From Cenococcum geophilum 1.58 (lineage: Eukaryota > Ascomycota > Dothideomycetes > Gloniales > Gloniaceae), in the NCBI GenBank assembly GCA_001692895.1, contig KV748224.1:992001-1056000 (forward strand): 64,000 nucleotides of DNA, in the 5' to 3' direction. Positions 47,976 through 60,365 of the stretch are shown piece by piece. A program made the position numbers and the translations under genes. Under the pieces are notes generated by a model, which was given only the letters and a program-made list of their open reading frames with translations, did no database searches and was not told the origin of the DNA. The first letter of the stretch is position 1. The number at the start of each line of letters is the position of its first letter.

Positions 47976-49452
47976 TATTTACTACTAAGGTTATAGTATT
48001 AATAAAGTTAAATAATATGCTACTAAAAGTAGCAGCTATAATAGCGTCTATAGTAGCAACTACCTTAGGATTAGATAATAACACTAGTATAGTAGATACT
48101 AACTTATAACTAGTTACTATTGGATAGCTATAGGAAATAGTTAATAAATTAATAAATAATAATAGGATACTTAAAAAAAGGATTAATAGGATTGGAGCAG
48201 CTAAGGTTAAGTTACCCTTAATTAAGCGATTCTTAAGGGAGAAGTTAAAACTTAAAGGATTTCTTATATAAATGCACTTTAAGGTTATATAGGAAGGAGT
48301 TAAACTAGGAATACCTATAGATTAAGTCACCTACGTAGGATTATTCTTAATAGGAAGGGCACTTAAGTAGTTTAAGCCTTACCTTATAGAGGTATAAGAA
48401 TATAGCATAATAACTACTAACTAGGAGGTATAATATATATTCTTAAGTTAGAGCGGGTTTACGGAACAATTAACGCAAATATTTAAAGACCTAGAAGTAA
48501 CTACTACGGTAGAAAAAAGCTTTAAAACCTAGTATAAAGGACTTTAGTAATTAAGTATACGACGTAGTTTTAAATATTAGCAATATAGGTTAAATAGAAC
48601 AATAAGACGCTTATAGTATAATATAAGTAAGGACTTAAGGTAAAAGTCTAAAACGTAATTATCCTAATAGAAGATACGGATACTCTTAGGGATTTAATTA
48701 ATTAAGCAATTAAGATTAATAATAGGATCTACTAAAGAGAGTAGACTAAAAAGGGTTAGAATAGAGTTTTATAGTTATATAAGGCGTAGGGCACGTAATA
48801 ATAAAGTTAAAGTTAGAAATTATAGTATAGCGCAGAGCTAATAGACCTAAGTAGTACTAAAGAATCTAAAAGATAAAATAAGAAATTATAGAAACCTAAG
48901 GGATAAAGATTAAGTAATTAAAGGTCTAAGGAGTAAAGGCTAAACTAGGGATTTTAGTAGTAGAAGACATTTAGGCGGACTCTATAGCAAAAAAAATAGT
49001 TTAAAGAAAGAGCTTATATAAATTATAGAAAATAGGGTTATTATATTAAAGACTGTAAAAGTGGTTAGAGTTACTATATAGTAAGAGGAATAAGACTAGT
49101 AGACAATATATATGTATAGAGGGATAATAATATGCTATAAGAATAAAAGAATATTTAATTAAAAGTTTCGCATTTTGTTATAATAACGCATACTAAATTT
49201 ATAAGGATGCTAAGTATAGCGTAAGCTATTAGCTATAGGAGCTAAAATTAATAGAGTTTAGAGGAACTAATAAACTAGTTTATAGATTAGATATTAAGGA
49301 TAATAAATTTAATATAGGTAAAACATTTAATAATGATAAGGTAATAAAAGCAGCTTACTAGGAGCGTATAGACCTTAAAGATATTATATAAGAGGTAGAG
49401 AATAATTCTACTATAAAATAGGGAATATTAGTAGGGATTAAGGCCCCATTAG

Positions 49453-49822
49453 TGTCACGGGACACCCCCGTGACACCTTACACACGTCTACCTATTTCCA
49501 CCGACTTAGCAATTAGAGACTAACCGCGAAATGGCAATTTAACGGCAATCTGATGGCAATCTAACGGCAATCTACGGCATTCTGCTATATTCTGCCAAGT
49601 TCCACCAAATTCTATTAAGTTCTGCTAGGACTATGACCTAAACCCTATTCTGCCTATATATGTGTTAACTAAGCAACCAAGTCAATAATATATACCCTTT
49701 CTTTCTATTTTCCTACCTTCTTTTCTTACACAACATCTTAACTTTATTACGCAGTTTATATATATAGCTTAATAATACCTACTTCGCTATATATTATTAC
49801 CGCTTATGCTTACTCTATAATA
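49453..49822 (+). repeat. 5' LTR of D2 (370 bp)
   Basis: It begins TGTCACGGGACACCCCCGTG and contains four short tandem copies of a GGCAATCTAAC unit (about 49538-49575). It differs from the 3' LTR mainly by C/T and G/A transitions. Confidence 0.9.
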
Positions 49823-49946
49823 CTACGTTACGTTAAAAACTTATACTACCCTCCAAAAATGCAGAATAACCCTAAAGCCCCCGCAACGGCCGACGCTATT
49901 ATAGCTATACTTTAAGAACAATTAGCAGGTATATAGAAGTCCTTTA

Positions 49947-50015
49947 NNGACNCCCTTNNATAGNANNAAGCCACTTTAACTNAATAGNAAGCNNAATAAG
50001 AAGCACNANAATAAN
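49947..50015. other. Cluster of ambiguous bases in D2 gag
   Basis: Fifteen isolated N characters fall within 69 bp, separated by resolved bases. This looks like conflicting calls from collapsed repeat copies and not like an assembly gap. Confidence 0.8.
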
Positions 50016-53000
50016 AATTAATTAAAGCACTTTAAGAAGAAGTCCGTATCCTTAAGATGCCTATATTAAGGCCCTAAAACCAAACGCCATCTCCGGAAAT
50101 AAATACGCGGAATATAAGCCCCAAATTAGTAGTAGTTACTTACCCTATAAAACCAACTACTACACCAAAATAATCTAAGAAACTACTAGACCCCCTAGTA
50201 TTCACTAGTAAACAATAAGAGCTTTAATTATTTTTAAGCTGGCTTAAGAATAAGCTAACCGGTAATACTAACCGCTACCTAACTAAAGCCAACCAACTCT
50301 ATTACGCCCTAAGTTAACTAGAAGAAAATATAGCTAACCTTATTAAACCTCTCCAACCAAACTTAGTATAAAGCCTAGTTACACTTCTTAAAGCTATATA
50401 TAGTGACCTAAACCGCCAAGCTACTGCTTAAAGAAAGATAAACTAAATAACTTAGGAAAAGAAAAGTTTCCTAGTATACTTTTCTAAATTTAACCACTAC
50501 GCAAAAAAAATAGGCTAGAATAACTCCGCACTAATTAACAGCCTTATTAAGTCCTTAAGCCCTAAACTAAAAACCTCCCTAATAGGCATAGACCTCCCGG
50601 AAACTCTTAACGCCTATATAAACGTTATTAACAAACAGTATAATAATATACTACGCCTTATACTAAAGCCCATTTATTAATATAATATAATAACCCCGTA
50701 AACGTTTATTAAGTTATTATCTTAACCTAAGCACCCCAACGCCATAGATATTAATACTAGGACCCTAGAATACGCCCTATTAGGGTCCTTTAAATAAGAA
50801 CAACGCATTAAGCTAGGCCTCTACTTTAAATATGGAAGTAGCTTCTACCTTTTAAACCACTACTCCGTCCCTATACCCCAAAACAATTTATAAACGGCCA
50901 ATACTAGCAGCCGTTCACCACATTAATCTTCCGGTTACCGTCCCCGATCTTTATTTGGTTCCACCCCTATATCTAGTAAGCACTATTCACGAGGATAAAG
51001 CTATAGCTAACGTCCCACAAGAACCCCACCCTAATTGCCTCTAAAAGGAAGGTCCTAAAGCTAAGTCGCTCTCTAGGACGGCTTTGCTATAGGATCTCAT
51101 TAAACACATTTAACGTCACAAACTCCAACTCTTAGGACTATAGCATAACTATTAACTGTTATCTTTAGCAAAATAGTTAATAGGCTAACACTTAAATCCT
51201 AATTAATATAGGAGCTAGCGGTATAGGATTTATTAATAAGATCTTTATATAAGATAATGGTTTTACCCTAACCCCCCTTAACCGGCATATTAACGTATTT
51301 GGATTTAATAGTAAACGCACCATCTTAGGCCGTATTACCTATGTAGTAACCCTAAGACTCTAATACCTAAACCATAAAGAACTAATTAAGCTTTTCGTTA
51401 CCACCCTAGGTCACTTAGTAATCCTTAGATAACCCTAGATAAAGCTATATAAGGTAACTATTAATTAAAACAACCTTAAGCTTCTATTTACCGCCTCCCG
51501 TTATAAGTAGAAGTGCTTTATAACTCGCTACTTAAACCCAAAACCAAAATTTAAAAATTCTACCAGATTCCACCAATATAAGATTTCTACTAAATTCCAC
51601 TAACATAAGAATTCCACCGACACCCACTAAGGATCTAAAAATTCCACTAAGCTCCATAAGTTATTACTAAGCACTACACCGCCCTAAACTAAATAGAAAC
51701 TTAAACTTAGCACACAAAACTACTAAAAGGACTAGTATCCTATAATAAAAAGAATACTTAAAGAACCTAAACCTAAATCTAATACTAACTCCGTACCTAA
51801 TACTAAACCTAAACTTAAACAAGAAACTACAGACAAGCCAAACGAGCTTAGTACCCTAGATATCTACATAATTAGAGCTACTCTGTTAGCGCAACTTGCT
51901 AAGAAACCTAAATATATAATCTTTGCTGTCACTATAGCTAATATTAAGAAGGCCTTAGCACTAAAGAAGTACACTAACCCTGCTATAAAGGTACCAGTAA
52001 AGTACCATAACCGCCTAGAGGTATTCTTACGGAAGGAAGCCGATAAGCTACTAGAACACCAATTGTACGACCATAAGATTATACTTAAAGAAGGAAAGCA
52101 GCCTAGATTTAGACCCTTATATAAAATATCCTAAAATAAACTCTAAGTACTATAAAAGTATTTAGATAAGAACCTAAGTAAAGGATTTATTAGAGCAAGC
52201 TTATCGCCTATAGCCGCACTAGTGATCTTCATTAAGAAACCCAGTAGCAGTCTGCGCTTCTATGTAGACTACTAAGCTCTTAACGCCGTTACTATTAAGA
52301 ATTAATATCCGATCCCATTAATATAGGAGACACTAAACTAACTAAGTAAGGCTTATTACTACACGAAGCTTAATATTATCTCTATATTTAACCGTCTCTA
52401 TATTATAAAAGGGGATAAATAGCTTATTATATTTTGTACCCGATATAGACTATTTAAGTACTTAGTAACACCCTTTAGCCTTATAAACGCCCTAAGCTTA
52501 TTTTAACATTATATAAACAATACCCTACGCCCCTACCTGGATATCTTCTATACTACTTATATTAATAACATCCTAATATATAGTAATAACCTAACCAAAT
52601 ATTGGAAATATGTTAACCTTATCCTATAAGCCCTGTACAGAGCTAGTTTATAATTAGATATAGATAAATGCGAGTTCTATAAAACGGAAGTTCTATACCT
52701 TAGACTCCTTATTTCTATAAACAGTATATAAATGGACCCAAAGAAAGTTGAAGTAATTGTAAACTAGTAAGAACCTAAGAACGTTAAGGACGTAAGAGCC
52801 TTTATAGGATTTACTAATTTCTACCAACGGTTTATTAATAACTTCTCTGCCCTAGTTTTACCCCTTATAGCTCTAACCTAAAAGAATAAAGTCTTTATCT
52901 TTAATAAGGAATATAAGAAGGCCTTTACCTATCTAAAGGTTATATTTACTACTACGCCTATACTCTAACACTTTAACCTAAACTAAATAAGTGTTATAGA

Positions 53001-55001
53001 AGCTAACTTATCTAACTACGTCACTAGAGGCATCCTATCTTAGTATAATAAGGATGGAGTATTACATCCTATAGTATACTTCTTAAAATAACTAAGTTTA
53101 GCTAAATATAACTATAAGATCTACAATAAGGAATTATTAGCTATTATTAGGTATTTTGAATAATAGCGACCCAAACTAAAAGGCGCTAGATTTCTAATTA
53201 AGGTCCTTAGCAACTATAAGAACCTATAATACTTTACAACCACGAAACAGCTAAGTCATTATTAGGCCTACTAGTTAGAATATCTATTTTATTTCCAATT
53301 CTTAATTATATACCGCCTAGGCGTCTAAGGTCAGAAGCCTAATGCCCTAACCCAATACTCGTAAGACGCGCCAGCCCTAAAAGAAGCGCGCTCTTACCAA
53401 AATCAGACCCTACTTCGCCCTAAACTATTTAACCCTCCTACTAAAGATCTTACGGTACACGTTCTTGAAATAACTAATCAATTAATTAAATAGATTATAG
53501 TTAATAAATACCTAAATAACGAGTTTATCTAAGAGACGCTTAAGCTAATATAAGATGGCATTAGATGCTCTAAAAAAAAAAAAATTTCTTTAAGTAAATA
53601 CGAAGCCTATAGAAATTGCTTATATTACTAAAACTATTTAGTTATCCCTAATTATAATAAGCTTAAGCTTAAACTCCTTAAATATGTATACAATCTACCT
53701 ATTACCGGCCACCTAGGCTAAGGAAAGACCCTAGAACTACTCTAACGGGAGTATTATTAGCCAAATATGCATAACACGACATAAAGGTACATCTTTAGCT
53801 ACTATACCTACCGACGAGCTAAAGCCTCGCATAAGACATATAACGGTCTTTTAAAGCCACTGCCTATTCCAAACCAAAGATAGAAAAATATCTTAATTAA
53901 CTTTATTATTAACCTTCCTAAGAGTAAAGGCTGCATAAACATTATAGTAGTTATAGACCGACTATCTAAAATAAGATACTTAATCGCCTGCCCTAATATA
54001 TTAACGCCTACTATCGCCTAACTATTCCTAGATTATATATGGAAACTCTATGGACTCCCTAAAACAATTATCTCTAATAAAGGCAGCTAGTTTGTCTTAG
54101 CATTCTAAAAGGAACTAACTACTTAACTCTACATTAAAGCACTATTATCTACTACGTATTACCTAGAAACGGATGGCTAAACAGAACGCATAAATGCTAT
54201 AATAGAACAGTATATTCGGATATACATATTATATTTATAGGATAACTGGATTAACTGGCTCGCATTCGCCAAGTTTACTATAAATAATTCCGTCTCAAAA
54301 ACCACGAAAGTCTCCCTGTTCCTAGCTAATTACGGCCAGCACCTATAAATAGGTTTTAAACCCTTTAGTAATATTCCTTACCCTACTTACCACGCCTTAC
54401 AAGTCGCAGAAGCAAATAAATTCATAGAGAAGATAGAGGAACTATAATAGTTCCTTACTAATGAGATAATATAGGCTTAATCTGTCTATAAAGCCGCAGT
54501 AAATAAGAAATAAACCCTAGCACCAGCCTACTAAATTAGCAATTTTATTTGGCTAGATATAAGAAATCTAAACACGAAATAACCTACTAAGAAACTTAAT
54601 TGGAAGAACGCTGGCCCTTATAAGGTTGAAAAGGTTATCTCTCCTTATGCCTACCGACTAAAGCTCCCTAATACGGTTAAAATCCACCCCATATTCCATA
54701 TGTTAGTCCTCTACCCTACTACCCCTATATTAGATGCCCTGCCTAGACAGATATAAGACCTTCCCCCACTAGTTAAAGTAGATGGTAAGAACGAGTACTT
54801 TATTAAAAGAATTAATAATATTAAGTATAACAAACGGAAACGCTAATATATATATCTTACGAAATAGAAAGGCTTTACTAAGTCCTTATAGGAACCCATT
54901 AACTCTATAAGACTTATATAAGCCGCAGAAGACTTTTACAAACTCTACCCAGAACTACCACAGCCCTATCTCGCAGAAGCTTAAGTTTAAAGGGGGGGTA
55001 C

Positions 55002-55371
55002 TATTACGGGACACCCCCGTAACACCTTGCACACATCCACCTATTTTTACTAACTTAGTAATTAGAGACTAACCGTAAAATAGCAATCTAATGGCAATCT
55101 AATGGCAATCTAACGGCAATCTACGGCATTCTGCCATATTCTGCCAAGTTCTACTAAATTTTGCTAAGTTCTGCCAGGACCACAACCTAAACCCTATTCT
55201 GCCCATATATGTGTTAACTAAGCAACCAAGTCAACAATATATGCCCTTTCTTCCCGTTTTCCTACCTTCTTTCCTTACGCAACGTCTTAACTTTATCACG
55301 CAGTTTATATACATAGCTTAATAATACCTACTTCGCTATATATTATCACCGCTTATGCTTACTCCGTGACA
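55002..55371 (+). repeat. 3' LTR of D2 (370 bp)
   Basis: It is the same length as the 5' LTR, ends ACTCCGTGACA and is followed by the ATTAG target copy. It carries the same GGCAATCTAA tandem units. Confidence 0.9.
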
Positions 55372-57327
55372 ATTAGATATAATATCTATCGCTTTATAAG
55401 ATATAAGAGAAGTAGAATAGCGAACTACTTTAGCACTTAATAAAGGCAAAAGGCTAAAGGCTTAAGATTTTTAAGATAAAATAAAAGATAACTAAGATTC
55501 TTAAGACAAGATAAGGTAAGCTTAAGGACTTATAACGGACGATAACTAATAAAGTAGAGCAATAGCTTAGTTTAGTAATATATAAATAAGCTTAGGATAA
55601 AGTTTCCTAAAGGTATAAAACTCTTAAGATAAAATAAGTGAGATTTAAGACTCTTAAGATAAGATAAGAATACTATAAAAGCCTAGTTAAACTAAGGCTA
55701 GAGCTAAGCTTAAGAAAAAAGTAAGCTTAGGATTAAAAATCCTATAGGACTAAGATTTTAGTAACAGAATAAGGACTATTAAAGAAATTGCAAGTAAGGC
55801 TTAGCAATAGGATTAAAATGTTAATACTAAGATTAAGAAGTAAGAAGACTTTAAGGATCTACTTATAAGATATAAACCAAAAGAAACTATAGAAGAATTT
55901 AGGTAAAGAATTATTATATAGCAAGAACAGAAACTAGATAAGAGATTTAGTATACTAGGTTATATAAGGGATAGAGCACCCGTATAAAGAATTACTAATA
56001 GGCCTAGGGCAGGCACACTAAGAGCTAAGTAGCTTACTTAATTAGAAAATAAAGAGGATTTAGGGATTCTTACTAGGTTTATAAAACAATATATAAAGGG
56101 CTGTTACAATATAATAATAAGAAGATACTTTTCTATAGATAAGCCGTATATACTCTAGTAGCTGTACTAAAAGTAGTATAGGCAACAACACAATAATAAG
56201 TAGGAAGATTTCTATATATAGTTAGATAAACGAGTTATTTAGGACCACCCGATTATAGAGAAGGCTATAACTTATATTAAAGGAGCCTTAATTATAATAT
56301 TAAAGGATTTAAAGAAATAATTAAAGGACTAGAGGGGTAAGAGACGTATTTTAGTACCTGCGAATAAAGTTGCAACGTTTAGATTAATACAGTAAAGGTT
56401 TAAACTTAAAGATAAGGATAAGTTAAGAGTTAACCTAAAGCACCTAGTATACTATATACTATTATAGATTGCATATATAGATAATATATGCGAAATATAT
56501 AAAAATCTAAAAAAAAAAAAGAATTGGAAGTACCCTATAAGGATATATTAGGCGCTAAATAAGTAATAATACTAAAATACTAAATATATACATGGATGGT
56601 ATTTAATAGAAGTATAAGAGTTAGGAGATTTAATACTTTAACTAGGAAGATTCCTTATGGAAGAATACTTAGACGGATAATAGTAGTAGGAATGCCTAAA
56701 GAATATATATTTATAGTATATAGAGGATAAAAAGCGAACTAGGTATTAGCTAAAGAGTAAGCTAAATATAACAGGATTAAGTAGCTAATAGTTAGGAAAA
56801 GTAGAGGCCTATAGAACTAAAGGAAGCTAGTAGTAGAGCTTTAGACCCTTAGAGGAATTTAAGGATAATACCTAAATTTATAAGTTAATTAGTAAGATTA
56901 GTAGTTTAAAGTATTAATAGATAGTAGAGTAATATAGAACTATATCTTATTAGCAGTAGTTAAAAGAATAGGATTACCTTATAGACAGAAATAGTAACTT
57001 TACCTATTAGTTATAATTTTAGAAGATCTAATAACCTATAGAGGAGGGATTATTAACCTTAAAACAGGACCTATTTAAATAACTATTAAAGGAAGATAAA
57101 TTAAGATACTTTTTAATATCCTATTATTAGGACGGGATAAGGTAGTATTAAAAATGCCTTAGTTACAGAAATATAATTTAAGGATTAATTAGATTATAGG
57201 TTAGGTTAATATTAGGGATATTTAATAATATAGGATATAATAATAAACTAAGTTAGTATAGTACTAAGTTGGAGTAATATATAAAGAGACTAAGCGAGGC
57301 TTAAGTTATATACTAAAAAGATACTAT

Positions 57328-57495
57328 CCCTTGCATGAATAGGGTGCTATATTCTGTGGCCCGTGCGTAAAACATTAAATTTTTTTAAGAGTTTTGGTTT
57401 GGTAATGCGGCAGAACGACTTACCGCCTATATATATACCTTATTGATTGGTGCGCACGGGCCACATTTTATAGGGCGTGTTTATCTATGCAAGGG
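57328..57495. mobile_element. MITE (168 bp) inside A4, related to 33876-34000
   Basis: The imperfect inverted ends (CCCTTGCAT...GTGGCCCGTGCG on the left, CGCACGGGCCAC...ATGCAAGGG on the right) extend about 45 bp. Comparison with the same site in A2 (29211) and A1 (12168), both reading TACTATAAGTATAG, shows an exact insertion with an AT duplication, or with none if the ends are TCCC/GGGA. It has no open frame and is less AT-rich than A4. The inner segment AAAACATTAAA...TTTTGGTTTGG matches the small element at 33876. Confidence 0.8.
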
Positions 57496-58209
57496 ATAAG
57501 TATAGTAAGAAACTATAGAGCCTAGAAAGTAAAAAGCTAGTAGATTATATAGTATAGGACTATAATATAGAGTTAGAACTAGGAATAAGTCTAAGATCCT
57601 TTCTAACCTATAAGCTTACTAAAGAAGAGTTAAGAGTACTTAAAGAGTTTATTTAAGAGAACTTACAAAAGGGATATATTAAACTGTTGTAGTTATTAGT
57701 AGGATATCTAGTACTATTTATACTAAAGAAGAATAGAAAACTTAGGTTATGTATTGACTATAGGTAATTAAATAGCATTACTTAGAAGGATAGGTATTCT
57801 TTACCCTTAATTAGCGAAATCTAGGATTAGATAGGCAATACGTATATCTTTATAAAGATAGATCTAAGATAGGCATACTATTAGATTAGAATTAAGGAAG
57901 GCAATAAATAAAAGGCAGCCTTTAGGTTAAGAGAAGGACTATATAAACTATTAGTTATATAATTTAGGTTAACAAATACACCTATAATATTTTAAAAGAG
58001 AATTAATAGTGTATTAGGAGAACACCCTAATGAGTTTATTATAGCATACCTTAACGATATTATTATCTACTTAATAACTAAGAAAGAATACAGGGAATAC
58101 GTTAAATAGGTTTTAAAGAGACTATAAGAAGAATAGATACTAGTAGCAATTAAGAAATATAAGTTCTTTATAAGGAAGACTAATTTTATTAGATTTATTA
58201 TTAAACTAG

Positions 58210-58634
58210 TGTAACGGAACCTTGTAGCAAGAACTACAATGGGCTCGTTATTGGGCTAGGTGTGTAGGAAATGCAAGTATAAAAGTTAAGAACGTAATAA
58301 CAACTGGTGGAGTGGTTGCCTAATAGATTAACTCTAATTGTATTCTAAGAATCACTATAAAGAAGAAACTATCTAGGTAGGGACTAAGGGTCCTTAAATA
58401 TATAACCATACTCCTATAAAATCCTTCTTATATATAATATACGTCTTATATATAAGGTACATAAGTTCCTCTTATTCCTCTTGTTTAATACGTAGTATAT
58501 TATATAACCTTAGTTACCATTCCTCGTTATATAGTTCTATCGGCTCTATCCTAAACCGTACCTAAATTAACCAACTAGCTTCTTCCGTCTCTTCTCCAAG
58601 TAGTTATAATATTGTACTTAAAGCGTCCGTAATA
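58210..58634 (-). repeat. 3' LTR of A5 (425 bp)
   Basis: On the plus strand it begins TGTAACGGAACCTTG and ends GCGTCCGTAATA, the reverse complement of the A2 LTR. The preceding bases ACTAG (58205-58209) should be one copy of its target duplication. Confidence 0.88.
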
Positions 58635-58659
58635 CTATCTCCCTCCTCTTTATCTTCGT

Positions 58660-59290
58660 CCTTAAAGATTTAAAATATCTCTAAGTTGTTTACTAAAGGT
58701 GTAATATCCATCTAATTAATTTAGTTAATATTATTGCTTATTATGCCTAAAGCAATTTCTTCTTTATACGCCCAACGTCGTGTCCGCACTATTGCTGTAA
58801 TATTATCTCTTAGTGAGATTATGCCGTCTCCGTGTTCTTATTGTTTAAAAAAGGGGTTAGTTTATATTGCGTTGGCGAACCTATCTTTATAATAACCGTC
58901 CTCTTACTTAGAGTGTACTAAAGTAAATATTTGTTTATCTTATAACGTTTACTCTACTTTTAATACTAAATATACGCGACCTATTACTCTTAATAGTTAT
59001 CTAGTTCCCTGATTAATTTATCTTAGGGTTTTATATTTAATCTGCTGCTACGCGGCTAGATAGTAAACTGTCGCAAGCCCTTGCTAAGTTAGAATATTCC
59101 TATAACGCGGAATAGAAGGCCCTAAATACTTGAATTATGGCGTCTGCTTATCTGCTTCGTCTTAAGAAGGTTTATAAGAAGGTTTATTTTAAGGAGTAGA
59201 AACTTATAGAATAAGGTCTATAGGAACTAGGTAATAAAAGAACGGATTCTCCTCTAATAGAGAAAGAAATAGATCTAAGTAGTTTAGTAA
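58660..59290 (+). other. Antisense coding-like tract in the 3' region of A5
   Basis: This is the best preserved copy of the tract described for A2. On the strand opposite to gag-pol, an ATG near 58746 starts a segment MPKAISSLYAQRRVR, soon followed by a CSYC motif and further Cys residues. The tract ends with a Lys/Arg-rich part near 59160-59200. It overlaps no known domain of the sense strand. The copy is a broken fossil. Confidence 0.5.
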
Positions 59291-60331
59291 CTGCTCTTCT
59301 TGGGTCCCCCTTAGGTAACTCGTTCTTTAGTAATTCTTCTTTATTAATGCTGCCTAACCTAATCTCTTCTAATACTCCTATACCTTTTCTATAGTGTTCT
59401 TTAAATTCTTTAGTAGCTTCTAGGTAGTCTTAGTGTAGCCTATCTACTTAACCTCGTACTATATTTTATTGTTGATGTCCTTATAATTAACAATCTTTAA
59501 AACTTGCTATTTATCTTCTTTTTGTCCTTTATATGTGTCTGCTTTATAGACTAGTGGCTTAATATTCCTATATACTAGCTCTAGCATTATAATGTGCTGT
59601 ATAAGGTAGATCTTTATTTTGGCTGGTAGGTTTAACTTAAATATAACTAGTGAAATCCTTTATATAATTTTAAAAGGTCCTAGTCTAATATGGTCCAATT
59701 TCTTACTTAGTTATTAATTCTTAAAATTTTTATATAGTAGCTATACTTTATCTCCCTCCTTAAGATCTAGTCCCTTAGATCTCTTAGTATTATAGTACCT
59801 TTTTATTCTCTACTGTACTACCTTAGCTGTCTCTATAAGGTCTATATAAAGATTTATTAAATTCTTTATTCTTTCTTTAGCTATACTACTTGTTTTCTTT
59901 ACTTACTATAGTAATAATAATGTTCTTGGCTTATATCCATAATTTGCCTTAAATGGTAATATGCCTATTTCTTTTTAAGGTGTTATATTATACGCAAACT
60001 ATATAACTAGTAATAGCGATACCTAATTGTTCTGTGTATAATTGATATAATACCTTAGATATTGTTCTAGTGTCTGGTTTAATCTTTCTATTTAACTGTC
60101 TATTTGTGGATAATATATGGTAGAAGTTGCTGCTTGAACTCCTTGCTCCGCTAAGAATACTTCCTAGAATACTACTACGAATCTTAGATCTCTATCTGAT
60201 ATAATCTTACTTAGTGCTCTATATTTTACGAACACTTCTTTAATATAGATTCTAGCGATATCTTCCGCTAAGATTTCTTCTATATATGCTATAAAGTATC
60301 CCCACTTTATAAGCTTATCTACTATTACTAA

Positions 60332-60365
60332 NATCNCGTTATAATCTTNTCCGGTAATANNNTNN
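60332..60365. other. Cluster of ambiguous bases in A5 integrase
   Basis: Eight N characters fall within 34 bp, again interleaved with called bases, in the integrase core region of A5. Confidence 0.8.

Larger units (their letters stand above)
49453..55371 (+). mobile_element. D2: full-length Ty3/Gypsy chromodomain element (5919 bp) inside A4
   Basis: It has LTRs of 370 bp and an exact ATTAG duplication (49448-49452, 55372-55376). Parts: gag about 49858-51110, protease about 51190-51480 (NIGASG block), reverse transcriptase about 52080-52620 (LRFYVDY block), RNase H about 52980-53260, integrase about 53680-54370 (ITGHLG zinc-binding start, IVVIDRLSK core), and chromodomain about 54780-54960. 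A polypurine tract with seven G (54992-54998) precedes the 3' LTR. It is less AT-biased than the A copies and looks younger. It is whole in length but broken by a moderate number of changes. Ambiguous bases cluster at 49947-50015. Confidence 0.9.
47554..58209 (+). mobile_element. A4: family A Ty3/Gypsy element split by D2, a MITE and A5
   Basis: The 5' LTR is at 47554-47975 and gag at about 48017-48880. The A4 sequence runs to 49452, resumes at 55377 after D2 (target ATTAG, uninterrupted in A2 near 27184), passes protease (about 56860-57230), the MITE at 57328, and reverse transcriptase (about 57560-58200), and stops at 58209 where A5 begins. The remainder, with its 3' LTR, must lie beyond the right edge. 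It is broken many times, with RIP-type composition. Confidence 0.83.
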
